Positions 8,567 to 16,608 of a stretch of DNA of 64,000 bases are shown one piece after another (the first letter of the stretch is position 1; every line of letters starts with the position of its first letter). Under the pieces are notes generated by a model that had not been told where the DNA came from, searched no databases, and was given only the letters and a program-made list of their open reading frames with translations. This stretch comes from BOG-224 sp963783505 (GTDB taxonomy: Bacteria; Acidobacteriota; Terriglobia; Bryobacterales; Bryobacteraceae), in assembly GCA_963783505.1 (NCBI GenBank), contig CAWAOP010000041.1, forward strand, positions 325,545 to 389,544. The letters are read 5' to 3'. The translations under genes and the position numbers were made by a program.

Positions 8567-9283
8567 ATGCGACCAGACAACCGCGCTCCCGGCAATCTCC
8601 GCCCCGTCGAGATCGTCAACAATTACCTGCAAACGGCGGAAGGCTCGGCGCTCATTCGCGTCGGCAACACGCACGTTTTGTGCGCGGCCACGGTCGAAGA
8701 CACCGTTCCGCCCTTCCTGCGCAACTACGGAAAAGGCTGGGTGACGGCCGAATACGCCATGCTCCCGCGCGCGACGGCCAAGCGTACGCCCCGCGAGGTG
8801 ACCAAGGGCCGTCCTTCCGGGCGCACGCATGAGATTCAGCGGCTCATCGGCCGCTCCATGCGGTCGGTTGTCGATCTGGCGGCGCTCGGCGAACGCACGG
8901 TCACGCTGGATTGCGACGTACTGCAAGCCGACGGCGGCACGCGCACGGCCGCAATCACCGGGGCCTTCGTCGCTCTCGCGCTGGCCCTGCGGCGGCTCGT
9001 CGATTACAAGGCGCTGAAGCGGATGCCGCTGAGGGATTACGTGGCGGCCACCAGCGTCGGCATCGTCAACGGAACCCCCATGCTGGATCTCTGTTACGAG
9101 GAAGACTCCCGCGCCGATGTGGATATGAACGTGGTGATGACAGGCTCCGGGCGCTTCGTCGAAGTGCAGGCAACCGCGGAGCAGACTCCGTTCGACGACG
9201 ATCAGATGGCGCGGCTGATCGGATTAGCGCGCGCGGGAATCCTCCAACTCATCGAGATCCAAAAAAGGGCCGTTACCCTTTGA
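8567..9283 (+). CDS. rph: ribonuclease PH
   Basis: RNase PH is a phosphate-dependent 3'-5' exonuclease that trims tRNA 3' ends and forms a hexamer. The 238-residue product is full length. It starts with MRPDNRAP and contains the conserved AEYAMLPRAT, SGRTHEIQRLIGRSMR and DCDVLQADGGTRTAAITG segments that form the phosphate-binding active site. Its TGA overlaps the TTG start of rdgB. The rph-rdgB pairing is a common arrangement in bacteria. Confidence 0.97.
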   Translation: MRPDNRAPGNLRPVEIVNNYLQTAEGSALIRVGNTHVLCAATVEDTVPPFLRNYGKGWVTAEYAMLPRATAKRTPREVTKGRPSGRTHEIQRLIGRSMRSVVDLAALGERTVTLDCDVLQADGGTRTAAITGAFVALALALRRLVDYKALKRMPLRDYVAATSVGIVNGTPMLDLCYEEDSRADVDMNVVMTGSGRFVEVQATAEQTPFDDDQMARLIGLARAGILQLIEIQKRAVTL

Positions 9284-9873
9284 TCCGCCTCTACTGCGCC
9301 ACGGGGAACCCCGGCAAGCTGCGCGAGTTCCGTCAGGCCGCCGGCCACGCGCCGGTCGAAATCGAACTGCTCCCCGATTTCAAAGGGATGCCTTCCTGCG
9401 TGGAAGACGGCGCGACATTCGAAGATAACGCCATCATTAAAGCCCGGCACTACGAGAAGTGCGCGGGCATTTCCGGCGTCCTGGTGTTCGCCGACGATTC
9501 CGGCCTCGAAGTGGACGCGCTCGGCGGCGCTCCCGGCGTCATCTCCGCGCGCTACTCGGGCCGTCACGGCGATGACGCTGCCAACAACCGGTTGCTGCTG
9601 GAAAATCTGCGCGGCGTCGAAAACCGGAATGCGCGCTTTGTGTGCGCCATCGCGGTGGTGGAAGCCGGGCGGGTGCGCGGTGTATATCGCGGCGCGGTGG
9701 AAGGCGCGATCGTCAACGAACCGCGCGGCTCCGGCGGCTTCGGCTACGACCCGCTGTTTTACTGTCCGCTTCTTGGCTGCACTTTCGGCGAAGCGAGCGA
9801 AGATAGCAAGTTCACGGTGAGCCATCGCGGCAACGCCTTGCGGGCAATGCTGGCGGATCTGCTGAAGCAATGA
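9280..9873 (+). CDS. rdgB: XTP/dITP diphosphatase (RdgB/HAM1)
   Basis: This enzyme hydrolyses non-canonical purine triphosphates (dITP, XTP) to monophosphates and so keeps them out of DNA and RNA. The product is 197 residues, starting at the TTG that overlaps the rph stop; no ATG is better placed. The family signature is intact: TGNPGKLREF at the N terminus, then VFADDSGLEVDALGG and PGVISARYSG, and later RGSGGFGYDPLF and ASEDSKFTVSHRGNAL. Translation is probably coupled to rph. Confidence 0.95.
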   Translation: MIRLYCATGNPGKLREFRQAAGHAPVEIELLPDFKGMPSCVEDGATFEDNAIIKARHYEKCAGISGVLVFADDSGLEVDALGGAPGVISARYSGRHGDDAANNRLLLENLRGVENRNARFVCAIAVVEAGRVRGVYRGAVEGAIVNEPRGSGGFGYDPLFYCPLLGCTFGEASEDSKFTVSHRGNALRAMLADLLKQ

Positions 9874-9983
9874 GGTGGGGCGGACAATTCTGTCTGCCGC
9901 TGCCTATCAGGCAGCGACGGAGCGTAGCTCCGCGTAGCGGACACCGGCTGATAGCCGGCGGCGGACAATATTGTCCGCCCCAC
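9874..9983. repeat. composite multi-hairpin REP-like element
   Basis: This 110-base block begins with GTGGGGCGGACA directly after the rdgB stop and ends with the inverted copy TGTCCGCCCCAC. Inside it are four perfect small palindromes in series: GCTGCCT/AGGCAGC, CGGAGC/GCTCCG, CCGGCT/AGCCGG and GGACAAT/ATTGTCC. It may end rdgB transcription. The remaining bases to 10084 show nothing I recognise. Confidence 0.7.
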
Positions 9984-10084
9984 GGCAACGGCGCCGCAAC
10001 CCAGCCGGCCCCTTCGTGGAGCGCCGGCGATCATCTACTGATTCCCAGAAGGCATTGAGTCACAGCAGTACATTTCTTGCGGGG

Positions 10085-11002
10085 CTATTTCCCGAACGCG
10101 TACCGGAATCCGTTCTTGGCTATTTCCCGCAACTCGGCTTCGCTGAATCCGAACTCGCTTGCAGCCAGCCGGTATTCCCCAACGAGCGAGCAGCCGAACA
10201 TGGCCGGGTCGTCCGTGTTCAGGACGAGCGGAACGCCCGCTTCAAAAAGGCGCCGTATGGGGTGTTCCTCAAGGCGCTTTATGACTCCGGTGATCCGGTT
10301 CGAGGTAAGGCAGATTTCTAAAGGTATGTCGCGGTCGCGCAGATGGTCCATCAATTTTGGATCGCGCGCGGACGCGATGCCGTGGCCGATGCGCTCGGCT
10401 CCGAGCGCGAGGGCGGCCCACACGGATTCCGGGCCTCCGGTTTCGCCCGCGTGGGCCGTGAGCCGCAGGCCGGCGGCCTTGGCGAACGCGTAAACCCCGG
10501 TGAACCACTCGGCCGGTCCGCGCTCCTCGCTCCCGCCGATTCCTATGGCCACAACGCCGCGGCCGGCGCGCTCCGCCGCCCACTCCGCTACCTGCATCGC
10601 CGATTCGGCGCCGAACTGCCGCACGGCGTCCAGTATCCAGCGAACAGTCACCGGCGCCCGCTCCGCCTCCTCGCGCACGGCCTCGAATACCGGCGCGAAG
10701 TCCTGCCGCTTCCACAGGATCACTCCGGCCGCCAGCGTGATTTCCGCGTAGCGTACGTTCTGCGCGTGCAACCGCTCGAGAAGCCGCCGCGTCGCTAGCG
10801 CGTAATCCTCGGGCGTCCTCAGGCGCTTCCCCACGGCGGCGAAAGCCTTGAGAAAACTATCGAAATCCGCATACGAGTAAATCGCGCGCAGTTCCTCGAT
10901 AGGCGTCGAAGGGTCCAATTCGTGTAGCGTCTCCGGCTCCAGCGACCCTTCCAAGTGCAGGTGCAGCTCCGCCTTCGGCATTTCGAGGACTAAATCGGCC
11001 AT
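10085..11002 (-). CDS. add: adenosine/adenine deaminase family protein
   Basis: Members deaminate adenosine to inosine (or adenine to hypoxanthine) using one zinc ion. The 305-residue protein is slightly shorter than E. coli Add (333). The zinc ligands are in AELHLHLEGS (His14, His16). HAGETGG carries the third His and the catalytic Glu, RIGHGIAS the proton-shuttling His, and VLNTDDPAMFG the final Asp. Adenosine versus adenine specificity cannot be decided from these motifs. It stands alone, divergent from glgB across a REP-like stretch. Confidence 0.9.
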   Translation of the reverse strand: MADLVLEMPKAELHLHLEGSLEPETLHELDPSTPIEELRAIYSYADFDSFLKAFAAVGKRLRTPEDYALATRRLLERLHAQNVRYAEITLAAGVILWKRQDFAPVFEAVREEAERAPVTVRWILDAVRQFGAESAMQVAEWAAERAGRGVVAIGIGGSEERGPAEWFTGVYAFAKAAGLRLTAHAGETGGPESVWAALALGAERIGHGIASARDPKLMDHLRDRDIPLEICLTSNRITGVIKRLEEHPIRRLFEAGVPLVLNTDDPAMFGCSLVGEYRLAASEFGFSEAELREIAKNGFRYAFGK

Positions 11003-11042
11003 ACTGAAGCCAAGGATACTTGAAATTTGGAAGGTCGAGCCT

Positions 11043-11076
11043 GCAAGCTGATAGCTGAGAGTTGACGGCTGATCGC
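11043..11076. repeat. REP-like heptad repeat upstream of glgB
   Basis: The sequence GCAAGCTGATAGCTGAGAG followed by TTGACGGCTGATCGC uses the same AGCTGA/GACGGCTGA units as the inverted repeat at 6362-6414. It lies within 45 bases of the glgB start and could form an imperfect hairpin. Confidence 0.5.
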
Positions 11077-11085
11077 TTTCTTAAT

Positions 11086-13260
11086 ATGAGCGCCGCGGAT
11101 ATTGAAGCCATAACTGGCGGTTACCATGAAGACCCGTTTCGCTTTCTGGGGCCGCACGCCGTTCGGAAGAAGGGCGGGCAGCCGCGCTGGGAAATCCGCG
11201 CGTTCCTGCCCCATGCGGAATCGGCCGAAGCGTTGGTGGATGGCGGCGCCATCGCCATGGAGAAGCAACATGCGCAGGGCGTGTTTTGCGCGGTTGCAAG
11301 CGGTAGTCCGCGGCCGTATGCGCTCCGCGCGCGACTTTGGGATGGCCGGCAGGTGGAGTTCGAAGATCCGTACCGTTTCCCGCCTCTGCTCTCCGACGCG
11401 GATTTGTACCTGCACGCCGAAGGCACGCTTCATGAGGCGTACAAGTCCCTCGGCGCGCACGTCGTGGAATGCGAAGGCGTCCGCGGCGTGCGCTTCGCGG
11501 TGTGGGCTCCCAACGCCGAGTGCGTGACGCTCGTCGGCGATTTCAACGATTGGGACAGCCGGCGCCATCCCATGCGCCGGCGCAACAGCGGCGTGTGGGA
11601 GATTTTCATTCCCGGCATCGGGCAGGGCACGGCGTACAAGTACAATGTCCGTTCGCGCATCGCCGCCCACCAGCAACTCAAGGCGGACCCCTACGCTTTC
11701 CGCTGCGAAACGCCTCCGAAATCGGCGTCGGTGGTCTGGGACATTTCCAGCTACGGATGGAACGATTCGGCGTGGATGAAAGCGCGCGCCAAAACCGATT
11801 GGCTGAAATCGCCGGTTTCGGTGTACGAGGTCCACCTGGGCTCCTGGCTGCGCGGCCCGCATGGAGAAGCGGTTACTTACCGCGAGCTGGCGGTCAAGCT
11901 GGTGGAGTACGTGAAGCGGATGGGCTACACGCACATCGAGCTGCTGCCGGCTATGGAGCATCCGTTCTCCGGCTCGTGGGGATACCAGGTGATCGGCCAT
12001 TACGCCCCCACATCCCGCTTCGGAACGCCCGACGATTTCCGGTATCTCATCGATAGCTTCCACCAGGCCGGCATCGGCGTGATTATGGATTGGGTCCCCG
12101 GGCACTTCCCCAAAGACGCGCACGGCCTGGTTTTCTTCGATGGCACCGCGCTTTACGAGCACGCCGACCCGCGCAAAGGCGAGCAGCGCGATTGGGGCAC
12201 GCTGATTTTCAATTATGGCCGCAACGAAGTGCGCGCGTTCCTCATTTCCAACGCGCTCTTCTGGCTGAACGAGTACCATATCGACGGGTTGCGAGTGGAT
12301 GCGGTGGCGTCCATGCTCTACCTGGATTACTCGCGCAAGCCGGGCGAGTGGATTCCCAACCAGTACGGCGGCAACGAAAACCTGGAGGCCATCGATTTCC
12401 TGCGGCGCTTCAACGAGTTGGCGCATCAGGTTCCGGGCGTCTTCACCGTGGCCGAAGAATCCACGGCGTTTCCCGGCGTCTCGAAGCCCGTTTATCTCAA
12501 CGGTCTCGGATTCACCATGAAGTGGAACATGGGCTGGATGCACGACATGCTCCACTACTTCTCGAGCGATCCCATCTACCGCAAATACAACCAGAGCGAC
12601 ATCACGTTCAGCATGTTGTACGCTTTCACCGAGAACTTCGTCCTCCCGATCTCTCACGACGAAGTCGTGCACGGCAAGCGTTCCTTGCTGAACAAGATGC
12701 CGGGCGACGAGTGGCGCCAATTCGCCAACGTGCGCGCGTTTCTGGCTTACATGTGGGCCCACCCCGGGAAGAAACTGCTCTTCATGGGGCAGGAGATCGG
12801 GCAACGCGAGGAATGGAGTCACGATTCTTCGATCCGGTGGGACCTCCTGGAGTTCGATTTCCACCGGAAACTCCAGGCGCTGGCCCGCGATTTGAACCGC
12901 ATCTACCGCGAGAATCCCGCGCTTTACGAAGTGGATTTCCGCTACGCCGGGTTCGAGTGGATCGACTTCCACGATGTGGAGGCCTCCGTCATCTCGTTTC
13001 TTCGAAAGGCCGAAGATCCGTCCGATTTTCTTTTGTTCTGCTGCAACTTCACTCCCGTGCCGCGCTTTGGCTACGAAATCGGCGCGCCCCAGGAGGGATT
13101 CTACGAAGAGATTCTGAACACGGATTCGGAAGCCTTCGGCGGGTCCAATCTGGGCAACGGAGGCATGGTCTCGTCGCGCCCGATTCCAAGGCACGGCAAG
13201 CCGCACAGCATCGCCGTGACCTTGCCGCCGTTGTCTGTGGTTGCGTTCAAGAGAAGATAG
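11086..13260 (+). CDS. glgB: 1,4-alpha-glucan branching enzyme (GH13)
   Basis: GlgB makes the alpha-1,6 branches of glycogen. I start at ATG 11086 (MSAADIEAI), giving 724 residues, because the in-frame TTG at 11062 lies inside a repeat and has no ribosome site. A beta-sandwich N-domain and CBM48 (VWAPNAECVTLVGDFNDWD) precede the GH13 barrel. The nucleophile is Asp405 in DGLRVDAVASMLY, the acid/base Glu457 in VAEEST, and the third Asp lies after ISHDEVVHGKRS. The numbering matches E. coli GlgB almost exactly. No other glycogen gene is adjacent. Confidence 0.97.
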   Translation: MSAADIEAITGGYHEDPFRFLGPHAVRKKGGQPRWEIRAFLPHAESAEALVDGGAIAMEKQHAQGVFCAVASGSPRPYALRARLWDGRQVEFEDPYRFPPLLSDADLYLHAEGTLHEAYKSLGAHVVECEGVRGVRFAVWAPNAECVTLVGDFNDWDSRRHPMRRRNSGVWEIFIPGIGQGTAYKYNVRSRIAAHQQLKADPYAFRCETPPKSASVVWDISSYGWNDSAWMKARAKTDWLKSPVSVYEVHLGSWLRGPHGEAVTYRELAVKLVEYVKRMGYTHIELLPAMEHPFSGSWGYQVIGHYAPTSRFGTPDDFRYLIDSFHQAGIGVIMDWVPGHFPKDAHGLVFFDGTALYEHADPRKGEQRDWGTLIFNYGRNEVRAFLISNALFWLNEYHIDGLRVDAVASMLYLDYSRKPGEWIPNQYGGNENLEAIDFLRRFNELAHQVPGVFTVAEESTAFPGVSKPVYLNGLGFTMKWNMGWMHDMLHYFSSDPIYRKYNQSDITFSMLYAFTENFVLPISHDEVVHGKRSLLNKMPGDEWRQFANVRAFLAYMWAHPGKKLLFMGQEIGQREEWSHDSSIRWDLLEFDFHRKLQALARDLNRIYRENPALYEVDFRYAGFEWIDFHDVEASVISFLRKAEDPSDFLLFCCNFTPVPRFGYEIGAPQEGFYEEILNTDSEAFGGSNLGNGGMVSSRPIPRHGKPHSIAVTLPPLSVVAFKRR

Positions 13261-13287
13261 GCGGCGGAGGCCTTGGGGGCGCCGCCT
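13259..13287 (+). terminator. GC-rich hairpin after glgB
   Basis: AGGCGGCG at 13259-13266 pairs perfectly with CGCCGCCT at 13280-13287. There is no T-run, so a role in termination or mRNA stability is inferred only from its position at the glgB stop. Confidence 0.4.
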
Positions 13288-13302
13288 GACGCGCAACGCC
13301 GG

Positions 13303-13332
13303 TTGACGGCCAAATGCCCGTAACGGTAACTT
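13303..13332 (+). promoter_or_regulatory. candidate promoter of the toxin-antitoxin operon
   Basis: TTGACG (13303-13308) and TAACTT (13327-13332) are separated by 18 bases and lie 28 bases before the antitoxin ATG. The -35 box is close to consensus; the -10 box is weaker. Confidence 0.4.
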
Positions 13333-13359
13333 AGGGACAGAGCGTCTTCGGAGATTTGA

Positions 13360-13599
13360 ATGACCATTCAGCTTTCACCTCAGATTGAGCGCGTGCTTCG
13401 GGAGGCTCTCGTGGCGGGCAAATATGACTCCGTAGAGGATGTGCTTGCCGAGGCCGTTGACATTTGGCAGAGACGCCGTACACAAAGCGAAGAGCTACGG
13501 CAGTCCGCTATCGATCGGCTCAGGACATTTGGAAAGGATCATGGGCTCTCGCTCGGTGAGTCGGCCATCCTGGAACTTCGCCAGGAGGCCCGTCCTTGA
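13360..13599 (+). CDS. ribbon-helix-helix antitoxin
   Basis: The 79-residue product looks like a ParD/CopG-type antitoxin. The N-terminal beta-strand MTIQLSPQIERVL is followed by a helix and a KYDSVEDVLAEAVDIW segment typical of ribbon-helix-helix dimers. The charged C-terminal part (RRTQSEELRQSAIDRLRTF) would wrap the toxin. Its TGA overlaps the TTG start of the PIN-domain gene, so translation is coupled. Such antitoxins neutralise the toxin and repress their own promoter as a complex. Confidence 0.8.
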   Translation: MTIQLSPQIERVLREALVAGKYDSVEDVLAEAVDIWQRRRTQSEELRQSAIDRLRTFGKDHGLSLGESAILELRQEARP

Positions 13600-14009
13600 G
13601 CAAGATCGTCGTCGATGCCTCGGTTACACTGTCCTGGTGTTTCGCCGACGAGCAATCGGAACCCGCTCTGAAAGTCCTCGACCGCCTCAAGGCGGGCGAT
13701 CAGGCTTTGGTACCCGTGTTCTGGGCTGTCGAGGTGCTTAATTCATTGTTGCTTGGCGAGCGGAGAGGGCGGATATCGATTGATGACACGTCTGCCTTCC
13801 TCCACAACCTCCTCAACCTTCAACCAATGGTCGATTACATCTCGCTCGGCCAGGTGGTTTCTCAGGTGCAGAACATCTGTCGCGGGCGCCGGCTTACTCC
13901 GTACGACGCCCTCTACGTCGAACTGGCGATGCGCTCGGGATGCCCACTTGCGACTTTGGACCGGGAACAGAAACGAGCGGCAGAGACCTTGGGAATCGAG
14001 TGTTTGTGA
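13596..14009 (+). CDS. PIN-domain toxin, VapC-like ribonuclease
   Basis: VapC toxins are Mg2+-dependent endoribonucleases that cut tRNA or rRNA. The 137-residue product starts with TTG overlapping the antitoxin stop. The four acidic PIN residues are present: Asp7 (VVDASV), Glu46 (AVEVLN), Asp104 (TPYDALYVELA) and Asp122 (LATLDREQ). The protein looks intact and probably active. It pairs with a ribbon-helix-helix antitoxin, one of several antitoxin folds used by PIN toxins. Its stop overlaps a GTG that opens a further small frame. Confidence 0.88.
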   Translation: MSKIVVDASVTLSWCFADEQSEPALKVLDRLKAGDQALVPVFWAVEVLNSLLLGERRGRISIDDTSAFLHNLLNLQPMVDYISLGQVVSQVQNICRGRRLTPYDALYVELAMRSGCPLATLDREQKRAAETLGIECL

Positions 14010-14173
14010 GGCAAGATCGACTGCGGCAACTCCCGGCGCGGCAGGCTCCGGTAGAGCTTGAGGGGCAGACCGCTAAGGCCAAGCCGCCCTTCCTGGAGAG
14101 AATACGGAAGGCTCCGGATCGGGGAACAGCCGGGCGTATTCGCTGGACGCGCGAGGAGTTGCACGGACGGTGA
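14006..14173 (+). CDS. possible third small gene of the toxin-antitoxin operon
   Basis: A GTG overlapping the toxin stop as GTGA opens a 55-codon frame with a basic product beginning MRQDRLRQLPARQAP. It ends in IRWTREELHGR, a C-terminal pattern reminiscent of small antitoxins. The 4-base overlap matches the coupling used throughout the window. No domain is recognised and the frame could be fortuitous in GC-rich DNA. The 70 bases beyond it, to 14243, show nothing further. Confidence 0.4.
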   Translation: MRQDRLRQLPARQAPVELEGQTAKAKPPFLERIRKAPDRGTAGRIRWTREELHGR

Positions 14174-14243
14174 GACCGTCTATTCGGGTGTGCCGGGACA
14201 CGCTCGCGATGACCGCGCCTGCGTCTCTTCGTCAAATCTAGAC

Positions 14244-14378
14244 CTACCGCGTCTGATATCTGCCTTCGCCTTCCTCGACGTGCCGCCAGTTGAGTTGGGC
14301 CAGATAGAGCGGATTGCCATCAGGGTCCGTGAAGTGGGCGAACGCGCCGGATTTCCCCTCGCGGATGCCTCCATCGGC
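14244..14378 (-). pseudogene. C-terminal remnant of a glyoxalase/VOC-fold gene
   Basis: Immediately after the TAG of the DUF2103 gene, in the same frame, the DNA still encodes ADGGIREGKSGAFAHF, TDPDGNPLYLAQLNW and about 14 more residues before a second TAG. HFTDPDGNPLYLAQ is the characteristic last beta-strand region of VOC-superfamily proteins (glyoxalase/bleomycin-resistance fold). No start codon of its own is apparent. It is either a fossil of a VOC gene whose first half is gone or the end of a protein interrupted by a nonsense codon. Confidence 0.6.
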
Positions 14379-14690
14379 CTACTCCGCCCCGGCGATTTCC
14401 GCTCCGGCCTTGGAGAGCGCGGATTCCAGCTCGTTCTTGCCCATGCTCGTGCTGATGAAGAGCTCCTGCCGGGCCCCGGCGCTCAGGGCAATCGCTTTCC
14501 AGCCGTTCTGCGTCGGCACGGTGACGCGCACCTTCACCTTGCCGCGAGCGTTACGTACGGGCCGGATCACGCCGGGAATCACCGAACGGATCGCGGCGGT
14601 GTCCGCGAGCAACTGCTCCAGAATCGGGCGCACCCCATCGATGATGCTGTGCTCGACCTTCAGCCGGTCCTTGGCCGCGCGCAGACGCAT
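14379..14690 (-). CDS. DUF2103-like protein
   Basis: The 103-residue product resembles the DUF2103 family of predicted metal-binding proteins: KVEHSIIDGVRPILEQL, IRSVIPGVIRPV, KVRVTVPTQNGWKAIA and ARQELFISTS. The function is unknown. Its ATG follows the pcm stop without a gap (TAG then ATG), so it is translated from the pcm transcript. The C terminus GAEIAGAE runs in frame, across the stop, into a glyoxalase-fold remnant, so the natural end of the protein is uncertain. Confidence 0.6.
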   Translation of the reverse strand: MRLRAAKDRLKVEHSIIDGVRPILEQLLADTAAIRSVIPGVIRPVRNARGKVKVRVTVPTQNGWKAIALSAGARQELFISTSMGKNELESALSKAGAEIAGAE

Positions 14691-15404
14691 CTAGCGCCAA
14701 CCTTCGCCGCCGCGCAGCGGAACAAACCGGCATAGCGCGGCGACGCGCGATTCCAGGCGGCCGTTGCGCCTCTCAACCAGACGCAGTTCCTGATCGCTCC
14801 AATCGCCGACGGGAATCACGAGCCGGCCCGGGTCGCCCAATTGCGCGAGTAGCGCGGAAGGGACTTCGGGCGCCCCGGCCGCCACCGAGATGGCATCGAA
14901 CGGCGCAGCCTTCGCATAGCCCATCGAACCATCGCCCGGAATCACGGCGACGTTCGCCCCATATCCCGCGCGCCGCAGATTCGCCGAAGCCGTGTCCGCA
15001 AGTTCCGGGACCAATTCCATGCTTACTACCTGCGCGGCAAGCAGACCCAGAACGGCCGCGGCGTATCCGCTTCCGGCGCCAACCTCCAGCACGCGTTCCG
15101 TCCCCGTCAGCGCCAATAACTGCGCCATGAGCGCCGTCATGAACGGCTGCGAAATGGTCTGGCCATACCCAATCTGAACCGGTGCATCGACGTACGAGGT
15201 AAGCCGCGATTCCAGCGGCACGAATTCCTCGCGGGGAATTTCGCCCATGGCGGCCAGCACGCGCTCGTCGCGAATGCCGCGCCTGCGGAGTTGTGTTTCG
15301 ACCATCCGCCGGCGTTCCTCCGCCCAATCCGGAATCAATTCGGCCCTCCGATGATTATCATAGCCGCTAGAGTGGTGGGGCCGGCGCGCCTCACGTAAGC
15401 TCAT
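14691..15404 (-). CDS. pcm: protein-L-isoaspartate O-methyltransferase
   Basis: Pcm methylates isoaspartyl residues with S-adenosylmethionine so that damaged proteins can be repaired. The frame gives 237 residues from the ATG at 15404; the conserved part starts near residue 33 (RRRMVETQLRRRGI), so a downstream start such as the TTG before IPDWAEE is possible. The family signature QIGYGQTISQPFMTALM and SAM motif I VLEVGAGSGYAAAVL are intact, and ELVPELADTA and IPGDGSMGY follow. DUF2103 is directly downstream. Confidence 0.93.
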   Translation of the reverse strand: MSLREARRPHHSSGYDNHRRAELIPDWAEERRRMVETQLRRRGIRDERVLAAMGEIPREEFVPLESRLTSYVDAPVQIGYGQTISQPFMTALMAQLLALTGTERVLEVGAGSGYAAAVLGLLAAQVVSMELVPELADTASANLRRAGYGANVAVIPGDGSMGYAKAAPFDAISVAAGAPEVPSALLAQLGDPGRLVIPVGDWSDQELRLVERRNGRLESRVAALCRFVPLRGGEGWR

Positions 15405-15459
15405 TGAGAGGTACTCAACGGAGGCGTGAATTATACTGAGTAGTCCAGGAGGACCCTAC

Positions 15460-16323
15460 GTGCGTTTGCAATTCGTGTTTGCGATCGTTTCGGGGCTGCT
15501 GATTTCGACCGCGGCCCAAGCTCAGTTGACGGACGATTACAATCCGCCACGGAGCAATTGTTGCCTGGTGAGTTCGGCCAAGACGCTGGCCGACCAGCTT
15601 CAGGATTGGAATCAGCTTGGCCGTTATTATGCCGCTAATCAGGAATTGAAGAAACAGCCGGCGGATCCGAAGCGGGTCGTCTTCATGGGCGATTCCATCA
15701 CCGATGGCTGGCGCCTGGCGGATTACTTTCCCGGCAAGCCGTACGTAGATCGCGGCATCGGCGGACAGGTCACTCAGCAGATGCTCGTGCGCATGTACCA
15801 GGATGTGATCGACCTGAAGCCCGCCGCCATGGTGGTCCTCGCGGGCACCAACGATATCGCGCGCAACAATGGCCCCGAGACCGCCGAAATGGTCCAGCAG
15901 GCTTTGATGGCCATGACGGAGCTGGCTCAGGCGCATGGCATCAAGGTGATTCTCTGTTCCATCCTGCCGGTCAGCGATTACCCCTACCAGCACAGCCTGG
16001 AGGCCGCCCAGAATCCGCAGGCCGGGAGGGGCGCGCCGGGCGCCGCGCCGGGAGTAGCGGGTCCGGGTGGCCGCGGGATGGGCGGGCTCAGAGCCAGGCA
16101 GACCGAACCACACCCGCCGGCCCAAATCGTGAATCTCAACGCGTGGATGAAGGACTACGCCGCCAAGGTTGGCGCCACTTATGTGGATTATTTCAGCGCC
16201 ATGGTGGACGAGAAGGGCTGGCTCAAGGACGGCATCTCGGCCGATGGCCTGCATCCCAACCCGGACGGCTATAAGATCATGGCCCCGCTGGCGCAGGCGG
16301 CCATCGATAAAGTAGTGCGGTAG
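15460..16323 (+). CDS. secreted SGNH/GDSL hydrolase
   Basis: The 287-residue product starts with GTG preceded by GGAGGA. It has a signal peptide (about residues 1-21, cleaved after AQA). The SGNH blocks are present: GDSITDGW with the nucleophile Ser, RGIGGQ with Gly, VLAGTNDIARNN with Asn, and the C-terminal DGLHPNPDGY with Asp and His. Between the last blocks lies a Gly/Ala/Pro/Arg-rich insert (about residues 190-220) that looks like a flexible linker. Substrates of this family include acyl esters on glycans and lipids; the one here is unknown. Confidence 0.9.
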   Translation: MRLQFVFAIVSGLLISTAAQAQLTDDYNPPRSNCCLVSSAKTLADQLQDWNQLGRYYAANQELKKQPADPKRVVFMGDSITDGWRLADYFPGKPYVDRGIGGQVTQQMLVRMYQDVIDLKPAAMVVLAGTNDIARNNGPETAEMVQQALMAMTELAQAHGIKVILCSILPVSDYPYQHSLEAAQNPQAGRGAPGAAPGVAGPGGRGMGGLRARQTEPHPPAQIVNLNAWMKDYAAKVGATYVDYFSAMVDEKGWLKDGISADGLHPNPDGYKIMAPLAQAAIDKVVR

Positions 16324-16402
16324 CGTCAAGCGACGAAACGCCGCTGGCCCTTTGCGAAACGTGCCGTAAGCGCAAGGACGAAAGGTCCCCCGCCGAAACC
16401 AC

Positions 16403-16426
16403 GTGGGGCAGACGCTTTCGTCTGCC
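16403..16426. repeat. REP-like hairpin, copy
   Basis: GTGGGGCAGACG, a CTTT loop and CGTCTGCC form a hairpin of the same family as 5937 and 16529. A G-C pair of the other copies is replaced by A-T here, a compensatory change. Confidence 0.6.
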
Positions 16427-16528
16427 GAGGTTGGCGGGGCCTGAATTCCGAAGTAGCCATCGGCAAGGAAGAATCTCCGCTGCGCAAGTTCCAATAATCA
16501 CCGCATTTGGCCAGGCGAACCAGTCCCC

Positions 16529-16600
16529 GTGGGGCGGACGCCCCCGTCCGCGGCCGGTCCCCTGACCGGCCTTCGGCCGAAGGCCGATGAGGGGCCGGCC
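16529..16600. repeat. REP-like double hairpin, longest copy
   Basis: GTGGGGCGGACG begins a GCGGACG/CGTCCGC hairpin. GGCCGGTCCCCTGACCGGCC and TTCGGCCGAAGGCC follow. The copy at 55956-56013 is nearly identical in inverted orientation. It lies just beyond the stop of the giant minus-strand gene and could end that transcript. Confidence 0.7.
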
Positions 16601-16608
16601 TCGGCAGG

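Noticed and set aside
11062..11086. TTG at 11062 as glgB start
   Set aside because: It lies in a REP-like repeat without a ribosome site; the ATG at 11086 gives the E. coli-like numbering of catalytic residues.
10990..13296. A 768-codon minus-strand open frame opposite glgB
   Set aside because: It is antisense to an intact, motif-rich glgB, has no family similarity and shows the Arg/His/Val-rich composition typical of GC-rich shadow frames.
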